Shown piece by piece: positions 9,272 through 17,550 of a stretch of DNA of 64,000 nucleotides. Each line of letters starts with the position of its first letter. Position 1 is the stretch's first letter. This stretch comes from Candidatus Poribacteria bacterium (lineage in GTDB: Bacteria; Poribacteria; WGA-4E; WGA-3G). Under the pieces are notes generated by a model. That model was given only the letters and a program-made list of their open reading frames with translations. It did no database searches and was not told the origin of the DNA. The translations under genes and the position numbers were made by a program. The stretch lies in the NCBI GenBank assembly GCA_028824125.1, contig JAPPES010000094.1:62001-126000 (forward strand), in the 5' to 3' direction.

Positions 9272-9479
9272 AACCATTCCTCTTAGGTGGGAGTTCCCAC
9301 CTGTTACTTTTTTTAACTCCTTCTATATATCGGTAGGCTTCCAATTCTTTATCGACCTCCCTACTGCCTTTGATCAACGTGACAATCCATGTAACCAGAA
9401 TCGTCATCGCGAGTATAAACCCGTATGCGGTAAAGAGGATACCGAGCACGATAGAAACAACTTCAAATAAGACTAACAC
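9264..9479 (-). CDS. Small single-pass membrane protein
   Basis: GTG 9479 is preferred: AAAGGA lies seven bases upstream. The 71-residue product starts with a hydrophobic segment (LVLFEVVSIVLGILFTAYGFILAMTILVTWIVTLI split in two helices) and ends in a charged tail with NRWELPPKRN. It overlaps the next gene by eight bases. No family was recognised. Confidence 0.5.
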   Translation of the reverse strand: MLVLFEVVSIVLGILFTAYGFILAMTILVTWIVTLIKGSREVDKELEAYRYIEGVKKSNRWELPPKRNGYV

Positions 9480-9537
9480 AGGTTTCCTTTCAGTAGGTAT
9501 GGCGCGGAGTTTTCTAAATCCGCATATGACCAAACTG

Positions 9538-9585
9538 CTAAACTGCCAAACAAGTGAACATCAACAAACAGGTAAACACTTTCAC
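9538..9585 (-). pseudogene. Signal-peptide stub
   Basis: GTG 9585 with AAAGGAGAGACGATT upstream opens a 15-residue reading frame (MKVFTCLLMFTCLAV) that stops at once. It has a good ribosome site and a signal-peptide-like sequence but no body, so it is probably the 5' stub of an envelope gene whose body was deleted. Confidence 0.35.
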
Positions 9586-9751
9586 AATCGTCTCTCCTTT
9601 ATGCGTTGATCGTCTATTCAATGTTTTACTTTGAGCTCCTTAAAACAGGGTGTTTGCAGGAGCCTCGCACACCCTGTGAAGCGAAGATAGGCCAAATGCA
9701 ACACCCCGACAGACCGCTTGAATCAGCGTGCAGGGCATTCGTCCCCCATCG

Positions 9752-9978
9752 ATAGAACAAGTAACTCAGTGAGAAAACGGCACTGATCTTGCCGAGATAG
9801 ACATCCTCTCTTGGACCGATATAGTAGTCTATGCGCTCAGGGATCACAAAAATTCTATAGCCGACATTGAAATCGAGTAGCAGATGCGGTCTGGTTTCAA
9901 AGCCGAACCCGATGTCCCACCGGCTGAGTTTAACACGTCTATCCGATAGAAAGTCGATCTCAACGCCGTCTAAAAAAA
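9752..9978 (-). pseudogene. C-terminal fragment of outer-membrane barrel protein
   Basis: Without any start codon the minus strand reads VEIDFLSDRRVKLSRW, GFGFETRPHLLLDFNVGYRIFV, then GKISAVFSLSYLFY. This is the missing C-terminal part of the frameshifted gene at 6783-7263 and shows what the intact family looks like. After SYLFY the frame runs into unrelated sequence to a stop at 9626. Next to it (about 9985-10030) is another scrap of the GKSPEY family (LIGKSPEY), and near 10025-10085 a signal-peptide stub (MKSKLIILIAIGFAYIHP). Confidence 0.5.
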
Positions 9979-10108
9979 CACATATTCAGGCGATTTGCCA
10001 ATAAGCCTATTGGTTCGGTATAGATGTCGGATGAATGTAGGCGAACCCAATTGCTATCAATATGATTAATTTACTTTTCATAATCTATGCACCCTTTAAG
10101 CGATTGCA

Positions 10109-10138
10109 TCGGAATGAGTCGTTTTGGACTTGCAAAAA
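10109..10138. repeat. 30-bp intergenic repeat, copy 1
   Basis: TCGGAATGAGTCGTTTTGGA followed by CTTGCAAAAA occurs here and, with one mismatch, at 37282-37311. Both copies lie in intergenic DNA next to decayed envelope genes. Confidence 0.6.
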
Positions 10139-10145
10139 CCGTCCA

Positions 10146-10265
10146 TTAGAATGGAAACATCATCCAAAACGCTGCAAACTTTTCTCGTGTTTCTGGCGTG
10201 AGCGGTGTCCGTTTCGTCTTGTCTGTTTCAAAAAACAGTGATATAAGTTGTCTGATAATTTTCAT
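10146..10265 (-). CDS. Possible 39-residue small protein
   Basis: ATG 10265 to TAA 10146 encodes MKIIRQLISLFFETDK, TKRTPLTPETREKFAAF and WMMFPF. The amphipathic composition and clean frame look protein-like, but the ribosome site is weak. It would lie between the debris near 10,000 and the GKSPEY gene. No homologue is known to me. Confidence 0.3.
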   Translation of the reverse strand: MKIIRQLISLFFETDKTKRTPLTPETREKFAAFWMMFPF

Positions 10266-10292
10266 TATTGAAATATAAACAGACGTTCCGGT

Positions 10293-10787
10293 TTAGTCAA
10301 AAATTGAGATGATCCCTGATACGGTGGCGGACCCGACGAGACACCCGACGAAACTCCACCGGAACTGAAGTTTTTTCGTTTCCACCTTATAGGCATCAAA
10401 GTAGAAAGCGACATACTCTGGGGACTTACCGAGCACGCGTCCGGTTGGTAGAAACGGTTGATACCACTGCGAGAGTATGATACCGACCCCCGGAAAAAAG
10501 AAACCCGCCGAAAACCACATCGTCTTGTTCAGATGTGCCGCAGCATCGGTTTTCGCATCACGGATGGCTTCTTCCATAATCGTTGGGAGTTGTGTTGCGG
10601 TATCTTTGAGCGACTCGACCTCAACGAGCTGGTACTGTTTCGTCTCAACGACATCGTACTGCTTCGGTTTTCCATCCTCCATGACATGGATCCGGTCATT
10701 TGCGACACCGAGCCGCAACACCGGCAGACAAAGCATCACAAGAGCCACGAAGATCACCAATGCGTAAAATGAATTCTTTATTCTCAC
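10293..10787 (-). CDS. GKSPEY-family membrane protein, intact copy
   Basis: GTG 10787 follows GGAGGAGATTT directly, which decides the start. The 164 residues have an N-terminal hydrophobic segment (FYALVIFVALVMLCLPVL), a polar part (DGKPKQYDVVETKQYQLVEVESL), a second hydrophobic segment (MWFSAGFFFPGVGIILS), the motif GRVLGKSPEYVAFYFDAYKVE and a final hydrophobic segment. A near-identical pseudogene lies at 14647-15012. Downstream of it the order (fragment of PKD-like lipoprotein, this family) is the same in both places, so a two-gene block was duplicated. Confidence 0.65.
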   Translation of the reverse strand: MRIKNSFYALVIFVALVMLCLPVLRLGVANDRIHVMEDGKPKQYDVVETKQYQLVEVESLKDTATQLPTIMEEAIRDAKTDAAAHLNKTMWFSAGFFFPGVGIILSQWYQPFLPTGRVLGKSPEYVAFYFDAYKVETKKLQFRWSFVGCLVGSATVSGIISIFD

Positions 10788-10813
10788 AAATCTCCTCCAT
10801 TTTTGAAGACGGG

Positions 10814-11134
10814 CTACTGCTGTTTCTGGTAGATATATCCCGTCGCTGTCGCCGCGTGAAAAACCACGAATAATTCACCATCCCACGTATACGTACTGAC
10901 AAGCGGTTTCGGCAACGCCGGTGCTGTCCACTCGACTTCAGGGCTATCTTCGCCACTCAACCCACCGTCAGAGATGACCCATGTGAATGTTAATGTTTCA
11001 TTTTCAGAATCAATCACACCGACGCGGAGTTCCACGGTTTCACCGTAGCAAACTTCTTTCGGCACCGTGGACGACGTAATCTCTGGCGCGTCGTGGAAGG
11101 CATCTGTGTTCTGCCAAGCGGTTAGAATCGTCAA
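10814..11134 (-). pseudogene. Internally deleted copy of the PKD-like lipoprotein gene
   Basis: The frame reads PEITSSTVPKEVCYGETVEL, then TFTWVISDGGLSGEDSPEVEWTAPALPK, joined directly to PLVSTYTWDGELFVVFHAATATGYIYQK. Compared with the intact 237-residue protein at 15042-15755, about 105 middle residues are missing, as are the signal peptide and lipobox. The deletion is in frame. The 5' end is unrelated sequence starting at TTG 11134. Probably not functional. Confidence 0.6.
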
Positions 11135-11140
11135 ACGCTT

Positions 11141-13969
11141 TTAGAACATTTGGGTCAGGCGTACCATCGACAAACGCCCGATTTCGGGAGACCCGATAAA
11201 TTGTTGGTGCTTACGGTTGAGGAGATTTTGGACAGTCAACGAGAGGCGCGGTCTGGGACTAACTGGAATCTCGTAACCGGCGTTTAAATCAATTGTATAA
11301 TACGATTCAAGATCACCGACGTAAACCCCCGATCTTATAGGGAAACCTGCCACAAAACGTGTCCGAAGTCCTACGCCTAACCCATAGTCAGCATTAACGT
11401 ATTGAACGCTGGCACCAAACTTATTTTTTGGCGCGTTGAGTGCTATATCGCCGAGTCCATCAACATCTTCAAAGAGGTCTTTACTGACAAATGAATAATT
11501 CGCACCAAAACTCAAACTCGGACTCAGGTAATAGGTAAAGCTCAAATCGAATCCATTGAGCGAAATATCGCCATAGTTCCGATAGGTCAGCATGATTGCG
11601 TTTGGATCCGCTACCTGTTCAGGTGTCACCGTGCCAAAGGGTATGAAAGCAGCACCGTTGTTTTCAGTCCCCGCGACGAACAACTTTACCAACTCATCAA
11701 CAGGTGAACCGTTGCCGTTACCCCCTTGAGCAGGCGCGTCGAACGCAAGCAATGCTTGTTTAAGCCCTGCATTTGCTGGATTCGCTAATGCCACCGTAAT
11801 CTGTTCGCCTAAGGAGGCACCTAACGTTACCGCATCCAAGAACACATTCGGGGTTTCGACAACCAATGCTCCGACGAAATCGTTAATTCTGGAGTGATAA
11901 ACGTCGGCAGAAAACGCCAACTTATTCATGAGAATCCCTTTGTAGCCAATCTCATACGTCTGCGTAATCGTCGGCTTAATCGGGTTAACATCGTTTACAT
12001 CTTCAACGTCAACAAAGTTACCTGCCTGTGGATCAAGTAAGCGTAAAACATTTTTCACACCCGTCACCTGTTGGGGAATGAGGTTATCAAATCCATCGGT
12101 GAGGGCTGCGATGACAGGTTCTTGGAACCCACCTGCGGTTAAATCTGCTTTAAAAACTGGGAGTGCTGCACGCATGACAGCACTTCTCCCGATGTTCCAC
12201 ATAACGTTGGTAAAAACGGGATCATCAAGCGGAATGTAAGTCTCTGCTGGCAAATCCGCTAACGGTGAGAAGGGAGAACGAAACTCTGGACGACCATCCG
12301 CGCTTCGTTTGAAGGTGAATCCTGTTTCGGAGCGTACACCTTGTGCCCGTATGTCAATATTCGGACTGAAACCTAAGGCAGGTTGAAAGTTGGCACCTAA
12401 CTGAAATGGGTCTTTTACCGACAAAATATCAAGAAATAAGTTGGAAGTTCCCGGCGTATTGAATGCGCGGTTATAGGTGACCCTCAGGTTATGGTCGTCG
12501 TTGGGTTGGAAAGCAAGCGCGACACGCGGGGAGAGGACCATTTCCTCAAGGTGGTTGTGGTCATCAATCCGTCCGGCAGCAATGAACTTTAACTGCGAAA
12601 AGATTCTGGTTTCTGACTGTAAATAGGCACCAATCTCGTTGATGTTGTCGTCCTCTTCATTCATGCCATTAATTGTCCCTTCCGTATCGGGACGGGTCAA
12701 CAACACATCCAAACCATAAGTCAAGCGTTGCCGATTACCAAAACTATAACCGTGCTGAATCTGCCCAACATATAGATCGGAATTATCAATCGTCGGATCA
12801 CCGCTCCGCACGCCATAAGAATCCCCAGCACCGCTTCGATTCCAAAAGGCTTGTGCAAAGAAATCTTTGTGAATGAACCGCCCTTGGAGGTAACCGTATG
12901 TCCAGTCTTGTGCCTGACCAGCACCAATTCCTGTGAGCTCAATGCCGGTGGCTTGCGTGAAACCACTGGCAATAATAGCAGTCGTATCAGCGTTTGGGCT
13001 ATAATCAACCCGAAATTCGCCACTAACTTTGTAAGCGTCAAATATCAGTTCGCGTGCTCCTTCAACATCCTCTTTGGACCGTCCCTCTTCCCAATCGTTT
13101 CCCTGGAAATAATTGCCCGACAACTTATAACCGATCGTCTCGTTGACAACGCCTGCATGTCGGAGCGATCCCATAAGTATACGCCGTTCACCGCCACCAA
13201 TGCTAATGGTCGTTCCCTGAGAGGTAAATGGTGAGCGAGTAATGATGTGCATCACACCATTAGCACTGTTTGGACCGTAGAGTGCTGCACCAGGCCCCGA
13301 GATGACTTCAATCTGTTCAATATCTTCGCTTATGGTAGGGATGAGACTGTAACTATTGACCCGTAGCGAAGGCACACTGGCAATCCGATTATCAACAAGT
13401 GAAAGCAGTGAACCCGAAAAAACGTTGTTGAAACCGCGGACGACAACATACGATGCACCGAGTCCAGCGGTCACGACATCCACCGCACGCACCGATTTTA
13501 AGTGCTCGGTAACACTTGGCGCGACGCGGTCTTTGATTTGCAAAGCACCCACAAGCGTAACCGATGCCGGTGCCTCAAGCACCTTTTCTTGACGGCGCGA
13601 TGCCGTTACAGAAACCTTTTCAAGTTGAATTGACTCTGAAGAGAGAACAATTTTTATAGACTTCGTTTCGTCGGCAGCAAGCGTAATATCTGCTATAACT
13701 TTCTCCGTATAACCCGTTGAAGATGCCGTAATTGTGTAGATCCCTGCAGCTAAATTTGTCATCTCAAGCGTGCCGGTAGGACCACTAATACCTGTAGTGG
13801 CATCACCTGTCTTGGGGGTGACGGTAACGGAGGCACCGTTCAATCTATTACCCGTCTGGGCATCTGCCATAGTGATATTCAAGGTAGCAGCTTCTACCGA
13901 TCCCGCGGTGATCGCTGAAATAATGCATAAGAATAAGGATAAAACAGTAAATAGGCTGAATGATTTCAC
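11141..13969 (-). CDS. TonB-dependent outer-membrane receptor with N-terminal CarboxypepD_reg-like domain
   Basis: This encodes 942 residues. GTG 13969 follows AAGGAGATC. A signal peptide (about 1-27) is followed by a carboxypeptidase-regulatory-like Ig domain (ADAQTGNRLNGASVTVTP to KIVLSSE). Next come a TonB box-like LEKVSVTASRR, and a plug with APASVTLVGALQIKDR, YVVVRGFNNVFSG and QIEVISGPGAALYGPNSANG. A long beta barrel ends in aromatic MVRLTQMF. The family imports siderophores, cobalamin, oligosaccharides or similar across the outer membrane using TonB energy. The large extracellular loop around EDVNDVNPIKPTITQTYEIGYKG is typical. The substrate is unknown; no TonB/ExbBD genes are in the window. 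Confidence 0.92.
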   Translation of the reverse strand: MKSFSLFTVLSLFLCIISAITAGSVEAATLNITMADAQTGNRLNGASVTVTPKTGDATTGISGPTGTLEMTNLAAGIYTITASSTGYTEKVIADITLAADETKSIKIVLSSESIQLEKVSVTASRRQEKVLEAPASVTLVGALQIKDRVAPSVTEHLKSVRAVDVVTAGLGASYVVVRGFNNVFSGSLLSLVDNRIASVPSLRVNSYSLIPTISEDIEQIEVISGPGAALYGPNSANGVMHIITRSPFTSQGTTISIGGGERRILMGSLRHAGVVNETIGYKLSGNYFQGNDWEEGRSKEDVEGARELIFDAYKVSGEFRVDYSPNADTTAIIASGFTQATGIELTGIGAGQAQDWTYGYLQGRFIHKDFFAQAFWNRSGAGDSYGVRSGDPTIDNSDLYVGQIQHGYSFGNRQRLTYGLDVLLTRPDTEGTINGMNEEDDNINEIGAYLQSETRIFSQLKFIAAGRIDDHNHLEEMVLSPRVALAFQPNDDHNLRVTYNRAFNTPGTSNLFLDILSVKDPFQLGANFQPALGFSPNIDIRAQGVRSETGFTFKRSADGRPEFRSPFSPLADLPAETYIPLDDPVFTNVMWNIGRSAVMRAALPVFKADLTAGGFQEPVIAALTDGFDNLIPQQVTGVKNVLRLLDPQAGNFVDVEDVNDVNPIKPTITQTYEIGYKGILMNKLAFSADVYHSRINDFVGALVVETPNVFLDAVTLGASLGEQITVALANPANAGLKQALLAFDAPAQGGNGNGSPVDELVKLFVAGTENNGAAFIPFGTVTPEQVADPNAIMLTYRNYGDISLNGFDLSFTYYLSPSLSFGANYSFVSKDLFEDVDGLGDIALNAPKNKFGASVQYVNADYGLGVGLRTRFVAGFPIRSGVYVGDLESYYTIDLNAGYEIPVSPRPRLSLTVQNLLNRKHQQFIGSPEIGRLSMVRLTQMF

Positions 13970-14144
13970 AATATGATCTCCTTTCTTCTTTAAAAAACTT
14001 TATTTATGATCATCTTCTATCGGCTCGCCTTCGACGCGTGCTTGCCTCAAAACGGAGGCTAATAACCCCAATGGGATGGCGAAGCAAATATCTATACCTT
14101 CCAATCCTGATGCTGGTTCAACATACGTACCTGTCAATAAACTT

Positions 14145-14348
14145 TTATTTCAGTTTCTCAATTAACGCTTTGAGTTCTTCAACCGTCCCGTCATAGGTGA
14201 ACGACACCTGATCGGGGACACGCACACCGCAGAGGACATAGATGCTTTCACTCGTTATGAACTGAATCTCGGCAATGTGGTGTGAAAATTTGCGGACCCG
14301 ATGAACCCTGCTAAGTGAAATCTCCTTACTTCCCAGTCTGATTTTCAT
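14145..14348 (-). CDS. Small uncharacterised protein (YDGTxEEL family)
   Basis: ATG 14348 is chosen for the GGAGGGAAACCGG site before it. It encodes 67 residues: MKIRLGSKEISLSRVHRVRK, a beta-rich middle, and SFTYDGTVEELKALIEKLK. A similar tail (YSDGTPTELRQLVERLKSK) ends a fragment at 38202-38390, so this too has a relative in the window. No named domain. The next gene upstream ends 53 bases before this start. Confidence 0.5.
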   Translation of the reverse strand: MKIRLGSKEISLSRVHRVRKFSHHIAEIQFITSESIYVLCGVRVPDQVSFTYDGTVEELKALIEKLK

Positions 14349-14400
14349 CCGGTTTCCCTCCGCCCAAAAGGGCTTCAATGCTGCGTCGATCTCATTTCAT

Positions 14401-14568
14401 CTACCGATTGTTCCACGCCAAGACGATGATGACCACCTGTATGCACATCAAAATGATCCCTAAGATAAGTGCCAGCACGAAGTCAAGAAACACCATCAGT
14501 GCGATCAACGGCATCGCGATCACGGCGAAAATCAGAATCAGAAGCATTACCATTTCAGGGCACCCCAT
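14401..14568 (-). CDS. Small two-helix membrane protein
   Basis: ATG 14568 or ATG 14553 to TAG 14401. About 55 residues, almost wholly hydrophobic: LLILIFAVIAMPLIALMVF, LDFVLALILGIILM and QVVIIVLAWNNR. The ribosome site is weak in either case. It lies between the truncated GKSPEY gene and the YDGTxEEL gene. Small hydrophobic proteins of this type are common and cannot be assigned by eye. Confidence 0.4.
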   Translation of the reverse strand: MGCPEMVMLLILIFAVIAMPLIALMVFLDFVLALILGIILMCIQVVIIVLAWNNR

Positions 14569-14646
14569 TTCGTCAACTGTTTACCGTTTGCCGATACCTG
14601 TCCTCTCCTGCACTGGAACGCTTTTCCATCCCAAAACTACTTATTC

Positions 14647-15012
14647 CGGCGATTTGCCGAGCGTTCGCGCCGTGGGTTTAGAGACCGGATACCACTGCAA
14701 ACCCAACGTTCCCAACACCGGGAAGAAACACCCCGCCGAAAACCACATCGTTTTATTTAAGTGTGCTGCAGCATCGATTTTCGCATTACGGATGACTTCT
14801 TCCATGATCGTTGGGAGTTGTGTTGCAGCATCTCCAAGCGACTCGACCTCAACGAGTTGGTACTGTTTCGTCTCAACGACATCGTACTGCTTCGGTTTCC
14901 CGTCCTCTATGACATGGATCCGGTCATTTGCGACACTGAGCCGCAACACTGACAGACAAAGCATCACAAGCACCACGAAGATCACCAATGCGAAAAATGA
15001 ATTCTTTATTTT
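14647..15012 (-). pseudogene. GKSPEY-family gene with lost start and premature stop
   Basis: The sequence is nearly identical to the intact paralogue at 10293-10787 but carries two lesions. The start after GGAGGAGATTT is GTA instead of GTG. The frame ends TARTLGKSPE followed by TAA where the intact copy has TAT (Tyr) of GKSPEY. The last 50 or so residues, including the final membrane segment, are absent. Translation from an internal codon is possible but the gene is probably dead. Confidence 0.65.
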
Positions 15013-15041
15013 TACAAATCTCCTCCATTTTTGAAGACGGG

Positions 15042-15755
15042 CTACTGCCGTTTCTGGTAGATATATCCCGTCGCGGTCGCCGCGTGAAAAACCACGAATA
15101 ATTCACCATCCCACGTATACGTGCTGACAAGCGGTTCCGGGTTATCATCGGTATACCAATAGATCGTACCTCTCGCGGCATCAAACGGCTCAATTAACTG
15201 ATATGTCCCGAACTCAAACGCATTATTGCTCTGAAACTCGCGGGTAAACGTCGTCGTGGTCAGGCGCATCGACCCAAACTCTTCAACGGATGTCCCGGCA
15301 ATCTCGGTGCGGATGAGTTCATAGCTTCCAGAGAGAGCTTTCGCAACTCTGTAGGCTTTTGAATACACTGTGATCGTCTCGGATTTCACAGCGGATTCTT
15401 CACCGTCATCGCGCACCGTGACATGCACACGAACCATCTGATCCGGTGCGACATCGGCTTTCGGCAACGCCGGTGCTGTCCACTCGACTTCAGGGTGATC
15501 TTCACTACTCAACTCACCGTCAGAGACCACCCATGTGTAAGTCAATGTATCGTTCTCAGGGTCTAAAACACTGACGCCCAGTTCCACGGTTTCACCGTAG
15601 CGCACCTCTTTCGGCACCGTGAAAGTGTTAATCTCCGGCGGATCGTTTCGCCACTCCTCATACGTCTCACACCCCATAAAGAGAAGCAAACTGCAGACGA
15701 GGTATACACACACAACGAGTCGCTTCATAAAAAATAGGACTTTTGAAATATTCAC
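15042..15755 (-). CDS. Lipoprotein with PKD-like Ig domain
   Basis: GTG 15755 follows GGAGGAATC; an internal ATG (15728) has no site. LLLFMGCETY is a lipobox. Residues about 38-130 (PPEINTFTVPKEVRYGETVEL ... LTYTWVVSDGEL ... VRVHVTVRDDGEESA) match a PKD-like Ig fold found on bacterial surfaces. The rest (AYRVAKALSGSYELIRTEIAG ... YTWDGELFVVFHAATATGYIY) looks like a lipocalin-like or small beta-barrel domain. The role is unknown. An internally deleted copy lies at 10814-11134. Confidence 0.65.
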   Translation of the reverse strand: MNISKVLFFMKRLVVCVYLVCSLLLFMGCETYEEWRNDPPEINTFTVPKEVRYGETVELGVSVLDPENDTLTYTWVVSDGELSSEDHPEVEWTAPALPKADVAPDQMVRVHVTVRDDGEESAVKSETITVYSKAYRVAKALSGSYELIRTEIAGTSVEEFGSMRLTTTTFTREFQSNNAFEFGTYQLIEPFDAARGTIYWYTDDNPEPLVSTYTWDGELFVVFHAATATGYIYQKRQ

Positions 15756-15841
15756 ATTCTGATTCCTCCTCTATCATTTTTACTCAATTTATTTCAGGCG
15801 TTTTAGAAAGCATGCCTATGAATAAGAGTATCCGCTCAGCA

Positions 15842-16618
15842 TTATTCGTTAGTGTAATCAGAGCGCAACTCAAATGTATGTAGCTCATAGCTGCCTGTTC
15901 GGTTATCAAGCTCATCTTCAATAACCTGTATCTCTTCTAATTGCTCATAAGCATCGGCATCCTTTTGACTGGCAAACTCCAGCTGAACAAGCCGGTGTGG
16001 AGATTCGCCGTAATAATTATCGTAAGCGGCCATCGCTTTGAGTTGAGGTTGTCCAGTAAGTGTAGGAGAAATAGACGTAACCCATTTTAGGTATACCTGT
16101 TTTCCGCCAAGTGGATAATCGATAAGGCTGATAACTTTGATATTCCAAGGACCTTTTTCGCCTTTGGCATAGTCAGAACGTTGGATAAATGTATGTACTG
16201 TTACGCTGCTTGAGTGATTCGGAAGTTCTTCAAAAATCGCCGCGATCTCTGGACGGTTAAAATAGGTCGCCAAATCAAGAAAACTGTTAAATTCAAATTC
16301 AACGAGTCGGTTCGGACTCATATCCGCTTCAACATTGTCGTATGATTTTATCCCAACGAGTTCTTCTGGGGCTTGCAGTATTGAAGCGATAGATGCAACC
16401 CACGCAATATAAGCGTCCTTGCCCCCTTCCGGGTAGTCAATGAGTAAGACTAACTTCACTGGAATCCCGGGTTGCGTCTCAGTCATACCCTCATCCATCG
16501 TCGGATCGACTGGCATACCACCCGTCACCATTCTTTGTGCCCTGTCACATCCGACGAATACCACAAGCACCATGAGAATTATCATCGACAGGTTTGCTAA
16601 TCTCAAAATCATCATCAA
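15842..16618 (-). CDS. Lipoprotein with two repeated ferredoxin-like (dimeric alpha-beta barrel type) domains
   Basis: This encodes 258 residues. VLVVFVGCDRAQ is a lipobox. Two tandem domains of about 100 residues follow. The first begins KLVLLIDYPEGGKDAYIAWV and the second IKVISLIDYPLGGKQVYLKWV. Each later has SYDN/AYDN, then SPNRLVEFEF/SPHRLVQLEF, and ends HTFIQRSDY/HTFELRSDY. The pattern strand-helix-strand-strand-helix-strand resembles EthD/NIPSNAP-type dimeric alpha-beta barrels, so one chain could form the whole barrel. This is inference from the repeat, with no catalytic residues identified. TTTACGGAAGGAG precedes the start. Confidence 0.6.
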   Translation of the reverse strand: MMMILRLANLSMIILMVLVVFVGCDRAQRMVTGGMPVDPTMDEGMTETQPGIPVKLVLLIDYPEGGKDAYIAWVASIASILQAPEELVGIKSYDNVEADMSPNRLVEFEFNSFLDLATYFNRPEIAAIFEELPNHSSSVTVHTFIQRSDYAKGEKGPWNIKVISLIDYPLGGKQVYLKWVTSISPTLTGQPQLKAMAAYDNYYGESPHRLVQLEFASQKDADAYEQLEEIQVIEDELDNRTGSYELHTFELRSDYTNE

Positions 16619-17550
16619 TCTCCTTCCGTAAAATAAATATACGGCTTAAATGTTTGCGAAAATCGCGTCCTTGTTTATATCACTGAATTGAGTTCAATGT
16701 TCACTGGTGCGAGACAAACAACCTTTGTGTTTTATTTTTTCTCACACGGAGGATCTGCAGAAACCCTCACAGCACCCATCGCCTCAAATGTGAAAATAGC
16801 AACATTGTGGACACTGCGTCTCGCGGGGAGCCCTATGGAAGTGTGCCGACCATTCCGGTTTCGCTGCACCAACACCTTTTATTTTCTCAGATTGCTGCGA
16901 TCTATTTCTATTATCAACCATCAGCGTAATATAAACTCATATTATATTATAAATCACTTTAAGTCTATATTATGAATATTTTTCAAAATTTATATATGAT
17001 TGACCTAATGTGTTCAATTATACTACAAATTTGGATAATGGGTCAAATTAAAAAAATCAGAAGAAGGATTATGATTTAGAGATTGCTTTTACGAATTGTG
17101 TGGAACTTTCGGAACCAGAATCAAATATGAAGTTCACGCAAATACTCTAATGCATTTTCCAAGAAACCTGTGTCTTGGTTGGATATAAACGATAGTTTCA
17201 TATCAAAATCAAGTTTTGAACGGAAATACCTTCCGCAAACACCTTGACGAAAAGGGTAAAATTGGATAGAATTAGGCAGTATATCTGAAAATCAAGTAGA
17301 TATTTACCAATAAGTGTACTATCGGTGAAGTGCGTAAGCTCTGCCTGATGAGCGGAAATAGAGAGTTAGGGCTTATAAACAGTTGTAGAGTCTCACATCC
17401 TTGGAAATATCATATTATAGGAGCGATCTCCAAATCGTGCTACTCAAGCACAATTTGTCTTAACTTTACATTTCGCGACCTTTCCCATACAACTGCCGAA
17501 AAATTGAAAATTAAATTCTCTATCCCAAATAGATTAGAACCAAAACTGCC
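16619..17550. other. AT-rich gene-poor stretch with one coding-like remnant
   Basis: About 930 bases without an intact gene. On the minus strand, 17285-17121 reads, without a start, ILPNSIQFYPFRQG, GRYFRSKLDFDMKLSFISNQ and DTGFLENALEYLRELHI then stop. It has the look of a protein C-terminus and is probably a gene remnant. The rest is AT-rich (especially 16,910-17,060) and shows nothing I can name. It marks the boundary between the envelope-gene region and the first mobile region. Confidence 0.35.
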
